From Cordylochernes scorpioides (lineage: Eukaryota; Arthropoda; Arachnida; Pseudoscorpiones; Chernetidae), in assembly GCA_030710605.1 (NCBI GenBank), contig CP092876.1, positions 90,272,890 to 90,336,889 on the forward strand: 64,000 nt of DNA. The letters run 5' to 3'. The position numbers and the translations under genes were made by a program. Position 1 is the stretch's first letter. Each line of letters starts with the position of its first letter. A model generated the notes under the pieces. That model had not been told where the DNA came from and made no database searches. It was given only the letters and a program-made list of their open reading frames with translations. This document shows positions 44,261 through 57,675 of the stretch, piece after piece.

Positions 44261-44699
44261 AACTAAATGTCATTTATTGACCGTCTGCAGACAAGTGGCC
44301 TCAGGTCAGTGACTGCCACATCACCAGCTTTGGCAAACAGAGAACCTAGACACCATGGTTTCAGACTAATGGACCTCATCAGTCTAGGGATCAAATGTTC
44401 ACAATCTGCCAAAGAGCTGGTAGAGTGGCTAGGCCTATGGACAAAGATAGAAAATTTACCAGGGGGAAATGGATCTATAAAGGTAACCTCTCCTGTCAAA
44501 ATAGATGCCAGCCTTGTCATCAACCTGAATCTTTAAAAAGACTATAAATAGATGAGGCTAAGTTTATGTGTATTTTGACTGGAGATACCTCCTTGATATT
44601 TTATATTTATTAATTATGTCCAATTGGGGAGAATACTAAGTTTGTGGCCAGGTACAAAACTGATTGGCTGATGCACAAAATGTAAACAAACATGTTTAA

Positions 44700-45065
44700 T
44701 GTAGAATGACATTTGTCCCGCATGTGTTTCTTTTGAAGGAAAAATTTATTTTAAGGAGAAATAACGATTATTTCCAACCTTAGGGATGAAGTATGAATTG
44801 TGAAGAGTAATGATAAATGGAAAAATAAAAGTGTCCAGGGATGGGAATCGAACCCACAGTGTTCCGCTTACTGGGCAAAGCCATATCCACTAGGCTACCC
44901 TGGACATATTTTTCCATTCGTAAATATTTCTGTTTATCATTACTCTTCACAATTCACCTTTTCATACTTCATCCCTAAGGTTAGAATAATCGTTATTTCT
45001 CCTTAAATTTTTATTTTTCGTTCAAAAGAAACACATGCAGGATAATTTTCAAATGTCGTTCTACA
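44700..45065. mobile_element. Foldback element with tRNA-like core
   Basis: Outer arms of about 130 bp are inverted: TGTAGAATGACATTTG at the left end and the complement of TGTAGAACGACATTTG at the right, both followed by CATGTGTTTCTTTTGAA. Between them lies a tRNA-like stretch. No target duplication is seen. The segment 19147-19310 in the palindrome spacer matches one arm, so the family is dispersed. Confidence 0.65.
44833..44905 (-). tRNA. tRNA-like sequence, probably a pseudogene
   Basis: 73 bases with a perfect acceptor stem (GTCCAGG/CCTGGAC), a D arm with GCC/GGC and loop TAGTGGATAT, and a T arm with TTCGATT loop. The anticodon arm pairs only with wobbles (TTTGC/GCGGA, loop CCAGTAA, which would read AGT) and lacks the usual T before the anticodon. 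A one-base shift gives another reading, so no identity is assigned. Internal A and B box-like parts are present. Confidence 0.5.
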
Positions 45066-45462
45066 ATCATAGGCCGCATTATATTGTATAAAAAACATGT
45101 TTTATCTATTATATTGCCTCTGTCTCAACAATAAAAAAAAAATTTCAACATCAGATTTTCCACTTCTGTCCATCCAAATTGTGCTTTATCAGTTCTGTCC
45201 ATATTTTTACTGAAAATTCCAATAAGTGATCCACCTCTGGACATTTCAGTGGAAAAGAAACTCCGTTGGAATAGCAGCAACTTGGCTATGATGATTCCCA
45301 AGTTTTATCTCCCCGTTGTTCATTCAACTCCTGCTGCTGAGACATGTGGCAGATGTTGTCAGCTCCAATCTCATAGCTAGCTCTCATTCTGTGTATTCTT
45401 TATTACAGGATTTCAACAAATTACAAAAAATTTTTAAAAATCATTGTAATTTACTTGATTAA

Positions 45463-45650
45463 AAACACAAGGTAATAAGACCAAATAAATAAATAGTGTG
45501 TGATGTCTCAGTAACAGCATTGTTACCATCTTCAGACAAAAATACTGAATGATTCACTTACTGAGATTCAGTACTTTTGCCTGAAGATGGTAACAACGCT
45601 GTTACAGAGACGTCACACATTTATTTATTTGGTCTTATTACCTTGTGTTT
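45463..45650. repeat. Inverted repeat with hammerhead-like words
   Basis: Arms start AAACACAAGGTAATAAGACC. Each arm holds CTGAAGATGGTAACAAYGC followed by TGTTACWGAGAC and GTC-like ends. This is the CTGANGA plus stem II layout, but GAAA has become GAGA. It looks like two decayed Penelope-type ends facing each other. Confidence 0.5.
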
Positions 45651-45672
45651 ATAATCCAAATGGTGCCTTATC

Positions 45673-45749
45673 TTGATTAAAGGAAGCTTTCAGACAAGTC
45701 CTTCAGCTAACTAAAATGCTTCAGTTTGACCGAAAGCTTCCTTAATCAA
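45673..45749. repeat. Small inverted repeat, GAAAGCTTCC arms
   Basis: Arms TTGATTAAAGGAAGCTTTC and its near complement around a 40-bp loop. The same CGAAAGCTT words occur in the Penelope-related relics elsewhere in the window. Confidence 0.45.
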
Positions 45750-45877
45750 TTAAATAAAAGGCCGTCTTATGATTTTTATTATTTGTTGAAACTCTATGAC
45801 AGCACTTTCAACCATTTATTTCATACGGCTGGAGAGAGATATTTTAATTAACTGACGAAATCTTCAAGTAACTCCAG

Positions 45878-46750
45878 TACGAGGTGTTGATGCTGCAGCT
45901 GAACATGGTACTCTCCCGGCAGGAAATCCTCTCCATCCTATGCGACATATCTTCGGCTGTGGCTCAATTGCATCACAGTGAGCCACCCATCATTCACCGG
46001 AATCTCACGATGGAGAATATCCTCATCTCTAAGACTGGCCAGTTCAAGTTGTGTGGCTTCGGCAGTGCCACTAGGGAAGTGATGAGCCTGCGGACCCACT
46101 CTGTGGGTCAGATGGCGTATGAGATCAATAGATGCACCTCTCTGGCCTACAGAGCCCCAGAAATGATGAACCTCAATTCTGGGAAGCCCATTGGCACCAA
46201 GGTGGACATATGGGCGCTAGGGTGTCTGATGCACAAGCTTTGCTACTCCACCATACCCTTTGGAGGGGATGTCTCAGCCATCCAGTCCGGCCATTACACC
46301 CTCCCCAGCTTCACCTTCCACAGTGCTGACATGCATGCTCTCATCCGGTACATGCTGGAACCTGACCCGAACAAGAGGCCGGACATCTTCCAAGTGGCAT
46401 ACCTGGCATTCCAGCTGGCCGGGAAGGATTGCCCTGTGCCCAACCTCCACGGCTCTCCCATCCCTGAACTGAGCCAGTTACCCATACCTCAGAAGAGAGG
46501 AGAGGCCTTACGCAGAACTTCAAACGAAGCTTCAAAGAGTCCTGCCGACTCCCAGTCGCAGGCAGGGACGTCGGGAGCCCCCAGCCCCCCGGGACTGCTG
46601 GCAGCTTGCCCCTCCACCAACTCCCTGCTGCCACCCATCCCTCCTCTACAGTCACCAACTAGCCGGAGGGAGACATCTCCCCCCCCCACATCGCAGGACT
46701 TACTCCAACGTCATCCTTCACCAATCGACCCCTGGGACCCAGTCTCATGA
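45878..46750 (+). pseudogene. AAK1/BIKE-like kinase fragment, catalytically dead
   Basis: Open from TACGAGGTG (just after a CTCCAG that could be an acceptor) to TGA, about 290 codons without intron. It matches the C-terminal two thirds of a Numb-associated kinase domain: IIHRNLTMENILI, LCGFGSAT, SYRAPEMMNL-like YRAPEMMNLNSGK, VDIWALGCLMHKLCY, RYMLEPDPNKRPDI, then a Pro/Ser tail. HRD has become HRN, the next Lys is Thr, and DFG is GFG, so no phosphotransfer is expected. The N-lobe with the ATP lysine is absent and about ten residues are lost near the start. A processed, decaying retrocopy or one exon of a pseudokinase gene are both possible. The normal protein regulates AP2-dependent endocytosis. 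Confidence 0.7.
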
Positions 46751-47377
46751 GAATCTAAGTTTCCCTGCTTCTCTCTCCAGTTTGTTTCAATCTCTTATTT
46801 GTTTGCTCTTGGTAACCATTATTCTCCACGTGTGTGTGATATCTTTTACATTATATTAATCTCTCATTTATTTTTACACTCTCCTTTTATTGCCTCTTGT
46901 TGTATGCGTTCAAAAACTGTGTATTTTTAAATACATCAGTTTCTCTATTTATTGTTTTTATACACAAATCCTTGTTTTGCTTCTTCTTAGACAAGGTCTT
47001 ATTTATTTGAATAAATTTTTTCTTTTTTTTTTTCCAATTTTTTTTTCTCTTTTTGTATCTCTCTCTTTTTTTATGTAATCCATATATATATGTGTCCATT
47101 GGGGAAATAATAAAATATCTTCTATTTTTTTCAACTTATAGCCAAAAAAAAGTTTGTTTTATTATTATTATTTAGAGTTGACACTGATTTTTCACAACTG
47201 CTAGTGTCTAGTCCACATAAAATCATCAACTTCCCTATTGGCATAGTTCTGATCCCTAACCCGTGCTTGGTTCATCAAAGTCTTTTGTTGATTCCAAACT
47301 GAAGCATGTTTTCTCTGTAGAGACAAAGTTGATTAGTTATTTCATTGGTACTCGAATGGTTGCTTGCCTTACGCAGG
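46751..47377. other. AT/T-rich sequence after the kinase fragment
   Basis: T-rich tracts and simple repeats. No gene, hairpin or element end is recognised. Confidence 0.5.
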
Positions 47378-47470
47378 TCCTGATTGGATGGTGACTTTCC
47401 ACAAGTCGTCCTGATTGGATGGTGACTTTCCACAAGTCGTCCTGATTGGTTCGTGACTTTCTGCCAGTCC
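47378..47470. repeat. 31-bp tandem repeat, three copies
   Basis: TCCTGATTGGATGGTGACTT begins at 47378, 47409 and, diverged, at 47440, with period 31. Confidence 0.75.
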
Positions 47471-47964
47471 AAGATTGGTTGGTCTCCTTCACGTGTCCTG
47501 ATTGGTGAACAAGATTGCCTTATCACTGTGCGCGCTTTGATTTCTGCGACTGCACATATCTCTTCATAGCTGGCGTGACATCCCCAGAGCCAAACTTATT
47601 GACAACTTTGAGGTGCAAAAATTTTGTTTTTTCCGTTAAAAAAATCAAAAGAATGGAGAGTCTCTCCATGCCAAAAAATTGTTTGATATTCAAAGTCTCA
47701 AACGCAAGTCCCAAACATTTTTTTTTTTTCAAATTCTTATTATTTAAATCTCCAGCTCTGTCTGCTAACAACTGGAATCTTCAAAGTTAGTCTTGCTTCA
47801 CTTTGGTTGGTTCTCTCCATTTGTTTGGTTTCCTTCATTTCTCCCTCTATATAAAGAGTTTAACAAAAATTACCTACAAATATATTGATTTTTCTAAGGT
47901 CACTTTCTATTAACTGCTGTGGAACAGCAACTTGGTTACAAGAAAATTAGACCAAATCCAAAAA

Positions 47965-48010
47965 ATTTGTGTGTGACTTTTCGGCAACAGCATTGTCACC
48001 ATCATCTGAC
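47965..48010 (-). ncRNA. Hammerhead-like motif, one core change
   Basis: On the minus strand: TTTTGT, CAGATGA (one base from CTGATGA), a wobble-rich stem II (GGTGACA/TGTTGCC), GAAA, AGTC. The cleavage triplet GTC and part of stem I (TTTGT/ACAAA) are present. The U4 to A change should impair cleavage. Confidence 0.4.
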
Positions 48011-48114
48011 AAAAGAATAAATGAGAAAAGATATCACAGCAAGTTCTTAAATAGTACTGTTATCAAGTGTTTAAACAAGATAACAGATAAGTGTTTAAAC
48101 ACTTGATTACAGTA

Positions 48115-48435
48115 CAACTCCGCCTTTGCCGGTCCCAAGCCCGGATGAAAAAGGAGGAGGGGGAGCAGTAACAAGCTCACTAAAAAACCTGGGTTCAGCT
48201 GGCCTGGCTGATAGTACCATGTAAGGGCTCCTAATCCAGGGATACAGGATGAGCAGCTGCACATAACGTCTGTTTCTCATGTCAGAAGCGGCCATTTCTT
48301 TTAAAGCTAAGTAACCTGCCACTGATTCGTGCTCCCAGTCTTAATGACAAAGGCACTCTACTTCACCCAGTTATGATGGTTGCCAAGTTTTACAGGCTTG
48401 ATACCCTAATATGATTGAGTGGAGATAAGAAAGAA
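48115..48435 (+). repeat. Dispersed repeat with GCCGGTCCCAAGCCCGG (copy 3)
   Basis: Third copy, outside the palindrome, just before the satellite. It is more diverged, with small deletions in the second half. Confidence 0.55.
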
Positions 48436-48711
48436 GAAGTAAATAAAAAGTTGCTGCCTCTTATGATTTTTAATGAGTGCAAAGTATTCACAGATATTGA
48501 TGATCCACCCATGTGTGGCTGACCTGGCCTCTTCTATTCCATTTACAGAATCCTCTATTTTTACTCTCATTCTGACAAAGAGCCCTTGTTTCAACAAAGC
48601 TGCTTCTCATGCCCCCTAAATAAGGCTGTTATCTTAGACTGGATCTTCATTGGCTGTTTTAGGGTTGGCCTAGTTGGTGGCCATCATATTGTTGATTTAT
48701 TATATCATCCA
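48436..48711. other. Transition into the satellite, no gene seen
   Basis: Unique-looking sequence ending in a diverged first satellite unit (ACTTGATCCTCACTTGCC). No coding stretch is supported. Confidence 0.5.
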
Positions 48712-51700
48712 TCAACTTGATCCTCACTTGCCTATTCTAAACAATCACAACTTGATCCTGGTTTCCATATTCTAAACAGTCACAACTTGATCCTGGTTTC
48801 CATATTCTAAACAGACACAACTTGATCCTGGTATCCATATTCTAAACAGTCAAAATTTGATCCTGGTTTCCATATTCTAAACAGACACAACTTGATCCTG
48901 GTTTCCATATTCTAAACAGTCACAACTTGATCCTGGTTTCCATATTTTAAACAGGCACAACTAGATCCTGGTTTCCATATTTTAAACAGGCACAGCTAAA
49001 TCCTCATTTGCATATTCTAAACAGGCACAACTAGATCCTGGTTTCCATATTTTAAACATTCACAACTAAATCCTGGTTTCCATATTTTAAACAGGCACAG
49101 CTAAATCCTCATTTGCATATTCTAAACAGGCACAACTAGATCCTGGTTTCCATATTTTAAACAGCCACAGCTAAATCCTCATTTGCATATTCTAAACAGT
49201 CAGAACTTGATTCTGGTTTCCATATTCTAAACAGACACAACTAGATCCTGGTTTCCATATTCTAAACAGGCACAATTAAATACTCATTTGCATATTCTAA
49301 ACAGTCACAACTTGATTCTGGTTTCCATATTCTAAACAGAAACAACTAGATCCTGGTTTCCATATTTTAAACAGGCACAACTAGATCCTGGTTTCCATAT
49401 TTTAAACAGGCACAGCTAGATCTTGATTTCCATATTTTAAACAGGCACATCTAAATCCTCATTTGCATGTTCTAAACAGTCACAACTTGATAATGGTTTC
49501 CATATTTTAAACAGGCACAACTTGATCCTCATTTGCATATTCTAAACAGTCACAATTTGATTCTGGTTTCCATATTTTAAACAGTCACAACTAGATCCTG
49601 GTTTCCATATTTTAAACAGGCACAACTAGATCCTGGTTTCCATATTTGTAACAGGCACAGCTAAATCCTGGTTCCATATTTTAAACAGGCACAGCTAAAT
49701 CCTCATTTGCATATTCTAAACAGTAACAACTTGATTCTGATTTCCATATTTTAAACAGGCACAACTAGATCCTGGTTTCCATATTTTAAACAGGCACAGC
49801 TAAATCCTCATTTGCATATTCTAAACATTCACAACTAAATCCTGGTTTCCATATTTTAAACAGGCACAGCTAAATCCTCATTTGCATATTCTAAACAGGC
49901 ACAACTAGATCCTGGTTTCCATATTTTAAACAGCCACAGCTAAATCCTTATTTGCATATTCTAAACAGTCAGAACTTGATTCTGGTTTCCATATTCTAAA
50001 CAGACACAACTAGATCCTGGTTTCCATATTCTAAACAGGCACAATTAAATACTCATTTGCATATTCTAAACAGTCACAACTTGATTCTGGTTTCCATATT
50101 CTAAACAGAAACAACTAGATCCTGGTTTCCATATTTTAAACAGGCACAACTAGATCCTGGTTTCCATATTTTAAACAGGCACAGCTAAATCCTCATTTGC
50201 ATTTTCTAAACAGGCACAACTAGATCTTGATTTCCATATTTTAAACAGGCACAACTAGATCCTGGTTTCCATATTTGAAACAGGCACAGCTAAATCCTGG
50301 TTCCATATTTTAAACAGGCACAGCTAAATCCTCATTTGCATATTCTAAACAGTCACAACTTGATTCTGGTTTCCATATTCTAAACAGGCATAGTTAAATC
50401 CTCATTTCCATATTCTAAACAGTCACAACTAGATCCTGGTTTCCATATTTTAAACAGGCACAGCTAAATCCTCATTTGCATATTCTAAACAGAAACAACC
50501 CGATTCTGGTTTCCATATTTTAAACAGGCACAACTAGATCCTGGTTCCATAATTTAAACAGGCACAACTAAATCCTCATTTGCATATTCTAAACAGTCAC
50601 AACTTGATCCTGGTTTCCATATTCTAAAAAGGCACAACTAGATCCTGGTTTCCATATTTTAAACAAGCATAGCTAAATCCTCATTTGCATATTCTTAACA
50701 GTCACAACTTGATTCTGGTTTCCATATTCTAAACAGTCACAACTAGATCCTGGTTTCCATATTTTAATCAGGCACAGTTAAATCCTCATTTGCATATTCT
50801 AAACAGACACAACTAGATCCTGGTTTCCATATTTTAAACAGGCACAACTAAATCCTCATTTGCATATTTTAAACAGGCACAGCTAAATCCTCATTTGCAT
50901 ATTCTAAACAGTCACAACTTGATTCTGGTTTCCATATTCTAAACAGGCACAACTAAATCCTCATTTGCATATTCTAAACAGTCACAACTTGATTCTGTTT
51001 TCCATATTTTGAACAGGCACAGCTAAATCCTCATTTGCATATTCTAAACAGTCCCAAATTGATTCTGGTTTCCATATTCTAAACAGGCACAACTAGATCC
51101 TGGTTTCTATATTTTAAACAGTCACAACTAGATCCTGGTTTCCATATTCTAAAAGACACAGCTAAATCCTCATTTGCATATTCTAAACAGCCGCAACTTG
51201 ATTCTGGTTTCCATATTCTACTAAACAGGCACAACTAGATCCTGGTTTCCATGTTCTAAACAGGCACAACTAGATCCTGGTTTCCATATTCTAAACAGGC
51301 ACAACTAGATCCTCATTTGCATATTCTAAACAGAAACACCTAGATCCTGGTTTCCATATTCTAAACAGTCACAACTAGATCCTCATTTGCATATTCTAAA
51401 CTGACACAACTAGATCCTGGTTTCCATATTTTAAGCAGGCACAACTAGATCCTGGTTTCCATATTTTAAACAGGCACAACTAGATCCTGGTTTCCATATT
51501 CTAAACGGTCACAACTAGATCCTGGTTTCCATATTTTAAACAGGCACAACTAGATCCTGGTTTCCATATTCTAAACAGGCACAACTAGATCCTCATTTGC
51601 ATTTTCTAAACAGAAACACCTAGATCCTGGTTTCCATATTTTAAACAGTCACAACTAGATCCTGGTTTCTATATTTCAAACAGGCACAACTAGATGCTCA

Positions 51701-54700
51701 TTTGCATATTCTAAACAGAAACACCTAGATCCTGGTTTCCATATTTTAAACAGGCACAACTTGATTCTGGTTTCCCTATTTTAAACAGGCACAGCTAAAT
51801 CCTCATTTACATATTCTAAACAGTCACAACTTGATCCTGGTTTCCATATTCTAAAAAGGCACAACTAGATCCTGGTTTCCATATTTTAAACAGGCACAGC
51901 TAAATCCTCATTTGCATATTCTAAACAGTCACAACTTGATTCTGGTTTCCATATTTTGAACAGTCACAACTAGATCCTGGTTTCCATATTTTAAACAGGC
52001 ACAGCTAAATCTTCATTTGCATATTCTAAACAGTCACAACTTGATTCTGGTTTCCATATTTTAAACAGGCACATCTAGATCCTGGTTTCCATATTTTAAA
52101 CAGGCACAGCTAAATCCTCATTTGCATATTCTAAACAGTCACAACTTGATTCTGGTTTCCATATAATAAACAGGCACAACTAGATCCTGGTTTCCATATT
52201 TTAAACAGGCACAGCTAAATCCTCATTTGCATATTCTAAACAGGCACAACTAGATCTTGGTTTCCATATTTTAAATAGACACAGCTAAATTCTCATTTGC
52301 ATATTCTAAACAGTCACAACTTGATCCTGGTTTCCATATTCTAAAAAGGCACAACTAGATCCTGGTTTCCATATTTTAAACAGGCACAGCTAAATCTTCA
52401 TTTGCATATTCTAAACAGTCACAACTTGATTCTGGTTTCCATATTTTAAACAGGCACAACTAGATCCTGGTTTCCATATTTTAAACAGGCACAGCTAAAT
52501 CCTCATTTGCATATTCTAAACAGTCACAACTTGATTCTGGTTTCCATATTTTAAACAGGCACAACTAGATCCTCATTTGCATATTCTAAACAGTCACAAC
52601 TTGATTCTGGTTTCCATATTTTAAACAGGCACAACTAGATCCTGGTTTCCATATTTTAAACAGGCACAGCTAAATCCTCATTTGCATATTCTAAACAGTC
52701 ACAACTTGATTCTGGTTTCCATATTTTAAACAGGCACAGCTAAATCCTCATTTGCATATTCTAAACAGGCACAACTAGATCTTGGTTTCCATATTTTAAA
52801 AAGACACAGCTACATCCTCATTTGCATATTCTAAACAGTCACAACAGTCACAAACACTCATATTTTAAAAAGGCACAACTAGATCCTGGATTCCATATTT
52901 TAAACAGGCACAACTTGATTCTGGTTTCCATATTTTAAACAGGCACAACTAGATCCTGGTTTCCATATTCTAAACAGGCACAGCTAAATCCTGGTTTTCA
53001 TATTTTAAAAAGGCACAACTAGATCCTGGATTCCATATTTTAAACAGGCACAACTTGATTCTGATTTCCATATTTTAAACAGGCACAACTAGATCCTCAT
53101 TTGCATATTCTAAACAGGCACAACCAGATCCTGGTTCCCATATTTTAAACAGGCACAGCTAAATCCTTATTTGCATATTCTACAGTCACAACTTGATTCT
53201 GGTTTCCATATTCTAAACAGGCATAACTAGATCCTGGTTTTCATATTTTAAAAAGGCACAACTAGATCCTGGATTCCATATTTTAAACAGGCACAACTTG
53301 ATTCTGGTTTCCATATTTTAAACAGGCACAACTAGATCCTCATTTGCATATTCTAAACAGGCACAACCAGATCCTGGTTCCCATATTTTAAACAGGCACA
53401 GCTAAATCCTTATTTGTATATTCTAAACAGTCACAACTTGATTCTGGTTTCCATATTTTAAACAGACACAACCAGATTCTGGTTTCCATATTTTAAACAG
53501 GCACAGCTAAATCCTCATTTGCATATTCTAAACAGTCATAACTTGATTCTGGTGTCCATATTCTAAACAGGCACAACTAGATCCTCATTTGCATATTCTA
53601 AACAGGCACAACTTGATTCTGGTTTCCATATTTTAAACAGGCACAACTTGATTCTGGTTTCCATATTTTAAACAGGCACAACTTGATTCTGGTTTCCATA
53701 TTTTAAACAGGCACAACCAGATCCTGGTTCCCATATTTTAAACAGGCACAGCTAAATCCTTATTTGCATATTCTACAGTCACAACTTGATTCTGGTTTCC
53801 ATATTCTAAACAGGCATAACTAGATCCTGGTTTTCATATTTTAAAAAGGCACAACTAGATCCTGGATTCCATATTTTAAACAGGCACAACTTGATTCTGG
53901 TTTCCATATTCTAAACAGTCACAACTAAATTTTCATTTGCATATTCTAAACAGGCACAACTAGATCCTGGTTTCCATATTCTAAACAGGCACAACTAAAT
54001 CCTCATTTGCATATTCTAAACAGGCACAACTTGATTCTGGTTTCCATATTTTAAACAGGCACAACTAGATCCTGGTTTCCATATTCTAAACAGTCACAAC
54101 TAAATCCTCATTTGCATATTCTAAACAGGCACAACTAGATCCTGGTTTCCATATTCTAAACAGTCACAACTAAATCCTCATTTGCATATTCTAAACAGGC
54201 ACAACTTGATTCTGGTTTCCATATTTTAAACAGGCACAACTTGATTCTGGTTTCCATATTTTAAACAGGCACAACTTGATTCTGGTTTCCATATTTTAAA
54301 CAGGCACAACTAGATCCTGGTTTCCATATTTTAAACAGGCACAGGTAAATCCTCATTTGCATATTCTAAACAGTCACACCTAGATTCTGGTTTCCATATT
54401 CTAAACGGGCACAACCATATTCTAAACGGGCACAACTAGATCCTGGTTTCCATATTTTAAACAGACAGCTAAATCCTCATTTGCATATTCAAAACAGTCA
54501 CAACTAAATCCTCATTTGCATATTCTAAACAGGAAAAACTTGATTCTGGTTTCCATATTTTAAACAGGCACAACTAGATCCTGGTTTCCAAATTTTAAAC
54601 AGGCACAGCTAAATCCTCATTTGCATATTCTAAACAGTCACAACTTGATTCTGGTTTCCATATTTTAAACAGTCACAACTTGATTCTGGTGTCCATATTT

Positions 54701-54847
54701 TAAACAGGCACAACTAGATCCTCATTTGCATATTCTAAACAGGCACAACCAGATCCTGGTTCCCATATTTTAAACAGGCACAGCTAAATCCTTATTTGTA
54801 TATTCTAAACAGTCACAACTTGATTCTAGTTTCCATATTTTAAACAG

Positions 54848-57675
54848 GCACAACCAGATTCTGGTTTCCATATTTTAAACAGGCACAGCTAAATCCTCAT
54901 TTGCATATTCTAAACAGTCACAACTTGATTCTGGTTTCCATATTCTAAACAGACACAACTAGATCCTGGTTTCGATATTTTAAACAGACACAACTAGATC
55001 CTGGTTTCCATATTCTAAACAGGCACAGCTAAATCCTCATTTGCATATTCTAAACAGTCACAACTAAATCCTCATTTTCATATTCTAAACAGACAACTAG
55101 ATCCTGGTTTCCATATTCTAAACAGTCACAACTAGATCCTGGTTTCCATATTTTAAACAGGCACAACTAGTTCCTGGTTTCCATATTCTAAACAGTCACA
55201 ACTAAATCCTCATTTGCATATTCTAAACAGACACAACTAGATCCTGGTTTCCATATTCTAAACAGACACAACTAGATCCTGGTTTCTATATTTTAAACGG
55301 GCACAACTAGATCCTGGTTTCCATATTCTAAACAGGCACTGCTAAATCCTCATTTGTATATTCTAAACAGACACAACTAGATCCTGGTTTCCATATTTTA
55401 AACGGGCACAACTAGATCCTGGTTTCCATATTCTAAACAGGCACAGCTAAAGCCTCATTTGCATATTCTAAACAGTCACAACTAAATCCTCATTTGCATA
55501 TTCAAAGCAGTCACAACTAAATCCTCATTTGCATATTTTAAACAGGCACAACTAAATCCTGGTTTCCATATTTTAAACAGGCACAACTTGATTCTGGTTT
55601 CCATATTTTAAACAGGCACAACTAGATACTTGTTTCCATATTTTAAACAGGCACACCTAGATCCTCATTTGCATAGTCTAAACAGTCACAACTAAATCCT
55701 CATTTGCATATTCTAAACAGGCACAACTAGATCCTGGTTTCCATATTCTAAACAGTCACAACTAAATCCTCATTTGCATATTCTAAACAGGCACAAATAG
55801 ATCCTTGTTTCCATATTCTAAACAGTCACAACTAAATCCTCATTTGCATATTCTAAACAGGCACAACTTGATTCTGGTTTCCATATTTTAAACAGGCACA
55901 ACTTGATTCTGGTTTCCATATTTTAAACAGGAATAACTAGATCTTTGTTTCCATATTTTAAACAGGCACAACTAGATCCTGGTTTCCATATTTTAAACAG
56001 GCACAGGTAAATCCTCATTTGCATATTCTAAACAGTCACACCTAGATTCTGGTTTCTATATTCTAAACGGGCACAACTAGATCCTGGTTTCCATATTTTA
56101 AACAGGCACAGCTAAATCCTCATTTGCATATTCAAAACAGTCACAACTAAATCCTCATTTGCATATTCTAAACAGGCACAACTTGTTTCTGGTTTCCATA
56201 TTTTAAACAGGCACAACTAGATCCTCATTTGCATATTCTAAACAGTCACAACTTAATCCTGCTTTCCATATTCTAAACAGTCACAACGAGATCCTGCTTT
56301 CCATATTCTAAACAGGCACAACTAGAACCTGGTTCCCATATTCTAAACAGGCACAGCTAAATTCTCATTTGCATATTCTAAACAGGCACAACTAGATCCT
56401 GGTTTCCATATTCTAAACAGGCACAGCTAAATCCTCATTTGCATATTCTAAACAGACACAACTAGATCCTGATTTCCATATTTTAAACAGGCACAACTTG
56501 ATCCTCATTTGCCTATTCTAAACAGAAACACCTAGATCCTGGTTTCCATATTCTAAACAGTCACAGCTAAATCCTCATTTGCATATTCTAAACAGACACA
56601 ACTAGATCCTGGTTTCTATATTTTAAACGGGCACAACTAGATCCTGGTTTCCATATTCTAAACAGGCACTCCTAAATCCTCATTTGTATATTCTAAACAG
56701 ACACAACTAGATCCTGCTTTCCATATTTTAAACGGGCACAACTAGATCCTGGTTTCCATATTCTAAACAGGCACAGCTAAAGCCTCATTTGCATATTCTA
56801 AACAGACACAACTAGATCCTGGTTTCCATATTCTAAACAGGCACAACTAAATCCTCATTTGCATATTCAAAACAGTCACAACTAAATCCTCATTTGCATA
56901 TTCTAAACAGTCACAACTTGATTCTGGTTTCCATATTCTAAACAGGCACAACTAGATTCTGGTTTCCATATTCTAAACGACACAACTAGATCCTGGTTTC
57001 CATATTTTAAACGGGCACAGCTAAATCTCATTTGCATATTCAAAACAGTCACAAATTGAATCTGGTTTCCATATACTAAACAGGCACAACTAGATCCTGG
57101 TTTCCATATTTTAAACAGGCACAGCTAAATCATCATTTGCATATTCTAAACAGTCATAACTTGATTCTGGTTTCCATATTTTAAACATCACAACTTGATT
57201 CTGGTTTCCATATTTTAAACAGGCACAACTTGTTTCTGGTTTCCATATTTTAAACAGGCACAGCTAAATCCTCATTTGCATAGTCTAAACAGTCACAACT
57301 AAATCCTCATTTGCATATTCTAAACAGTTACAACTAAATCCTCATTTGCATATTCTAAACAGACAACTAGATCCTGGTTTCCATATTCTAAACAGGCACA
57401 ACTAGATCCTGGTTTCCATATTTTAAACAGGCACAACTAGATCCTGGTTTCCATATTCTAAACAGGCACAACTAAATCCTCATTTGCATATTCTAAACAG
57501 GCACAACTAAATCCTCATTTGCATATTCTAAACAGGCACAACTAGATCCTGGTTTCCATATTCTAAACAGTCACAACTAAATCCTCATTTGCATATTCTA
57601 AACAGGCACAACTAGATCCTGGTTTCCATATTCTAAACAGTCACAACTAAATTCTCATTTGCATATTCTAAACAG
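54848..57675. repeat. Satellite higher-order block, copy 1 (2828 bp)
   Basis: Nearly identical to 57676-60503, including rare variants such as TTTCGATATTTT, GAATAACTAG and CAACGAGATCC, at a fixed offset of 2828 bp. Confidence 0.9.

Noticed and set aside
44267..44536. 89-codon plus-strand ORF
   Set aside because: It overlaps two imperfect repeats of CTGTCAAAATRGATGCC and an opposite-strand ORF of the same length; no domain or codon bias, so it looks like chance or mobile-element debris.
47887..48110. Gene linked to the TTTAAACA repeats near 48040-48110
   Set aside because: Only a short inverted repeat around ACACTTGATAACAG-like words; no open frame of note.
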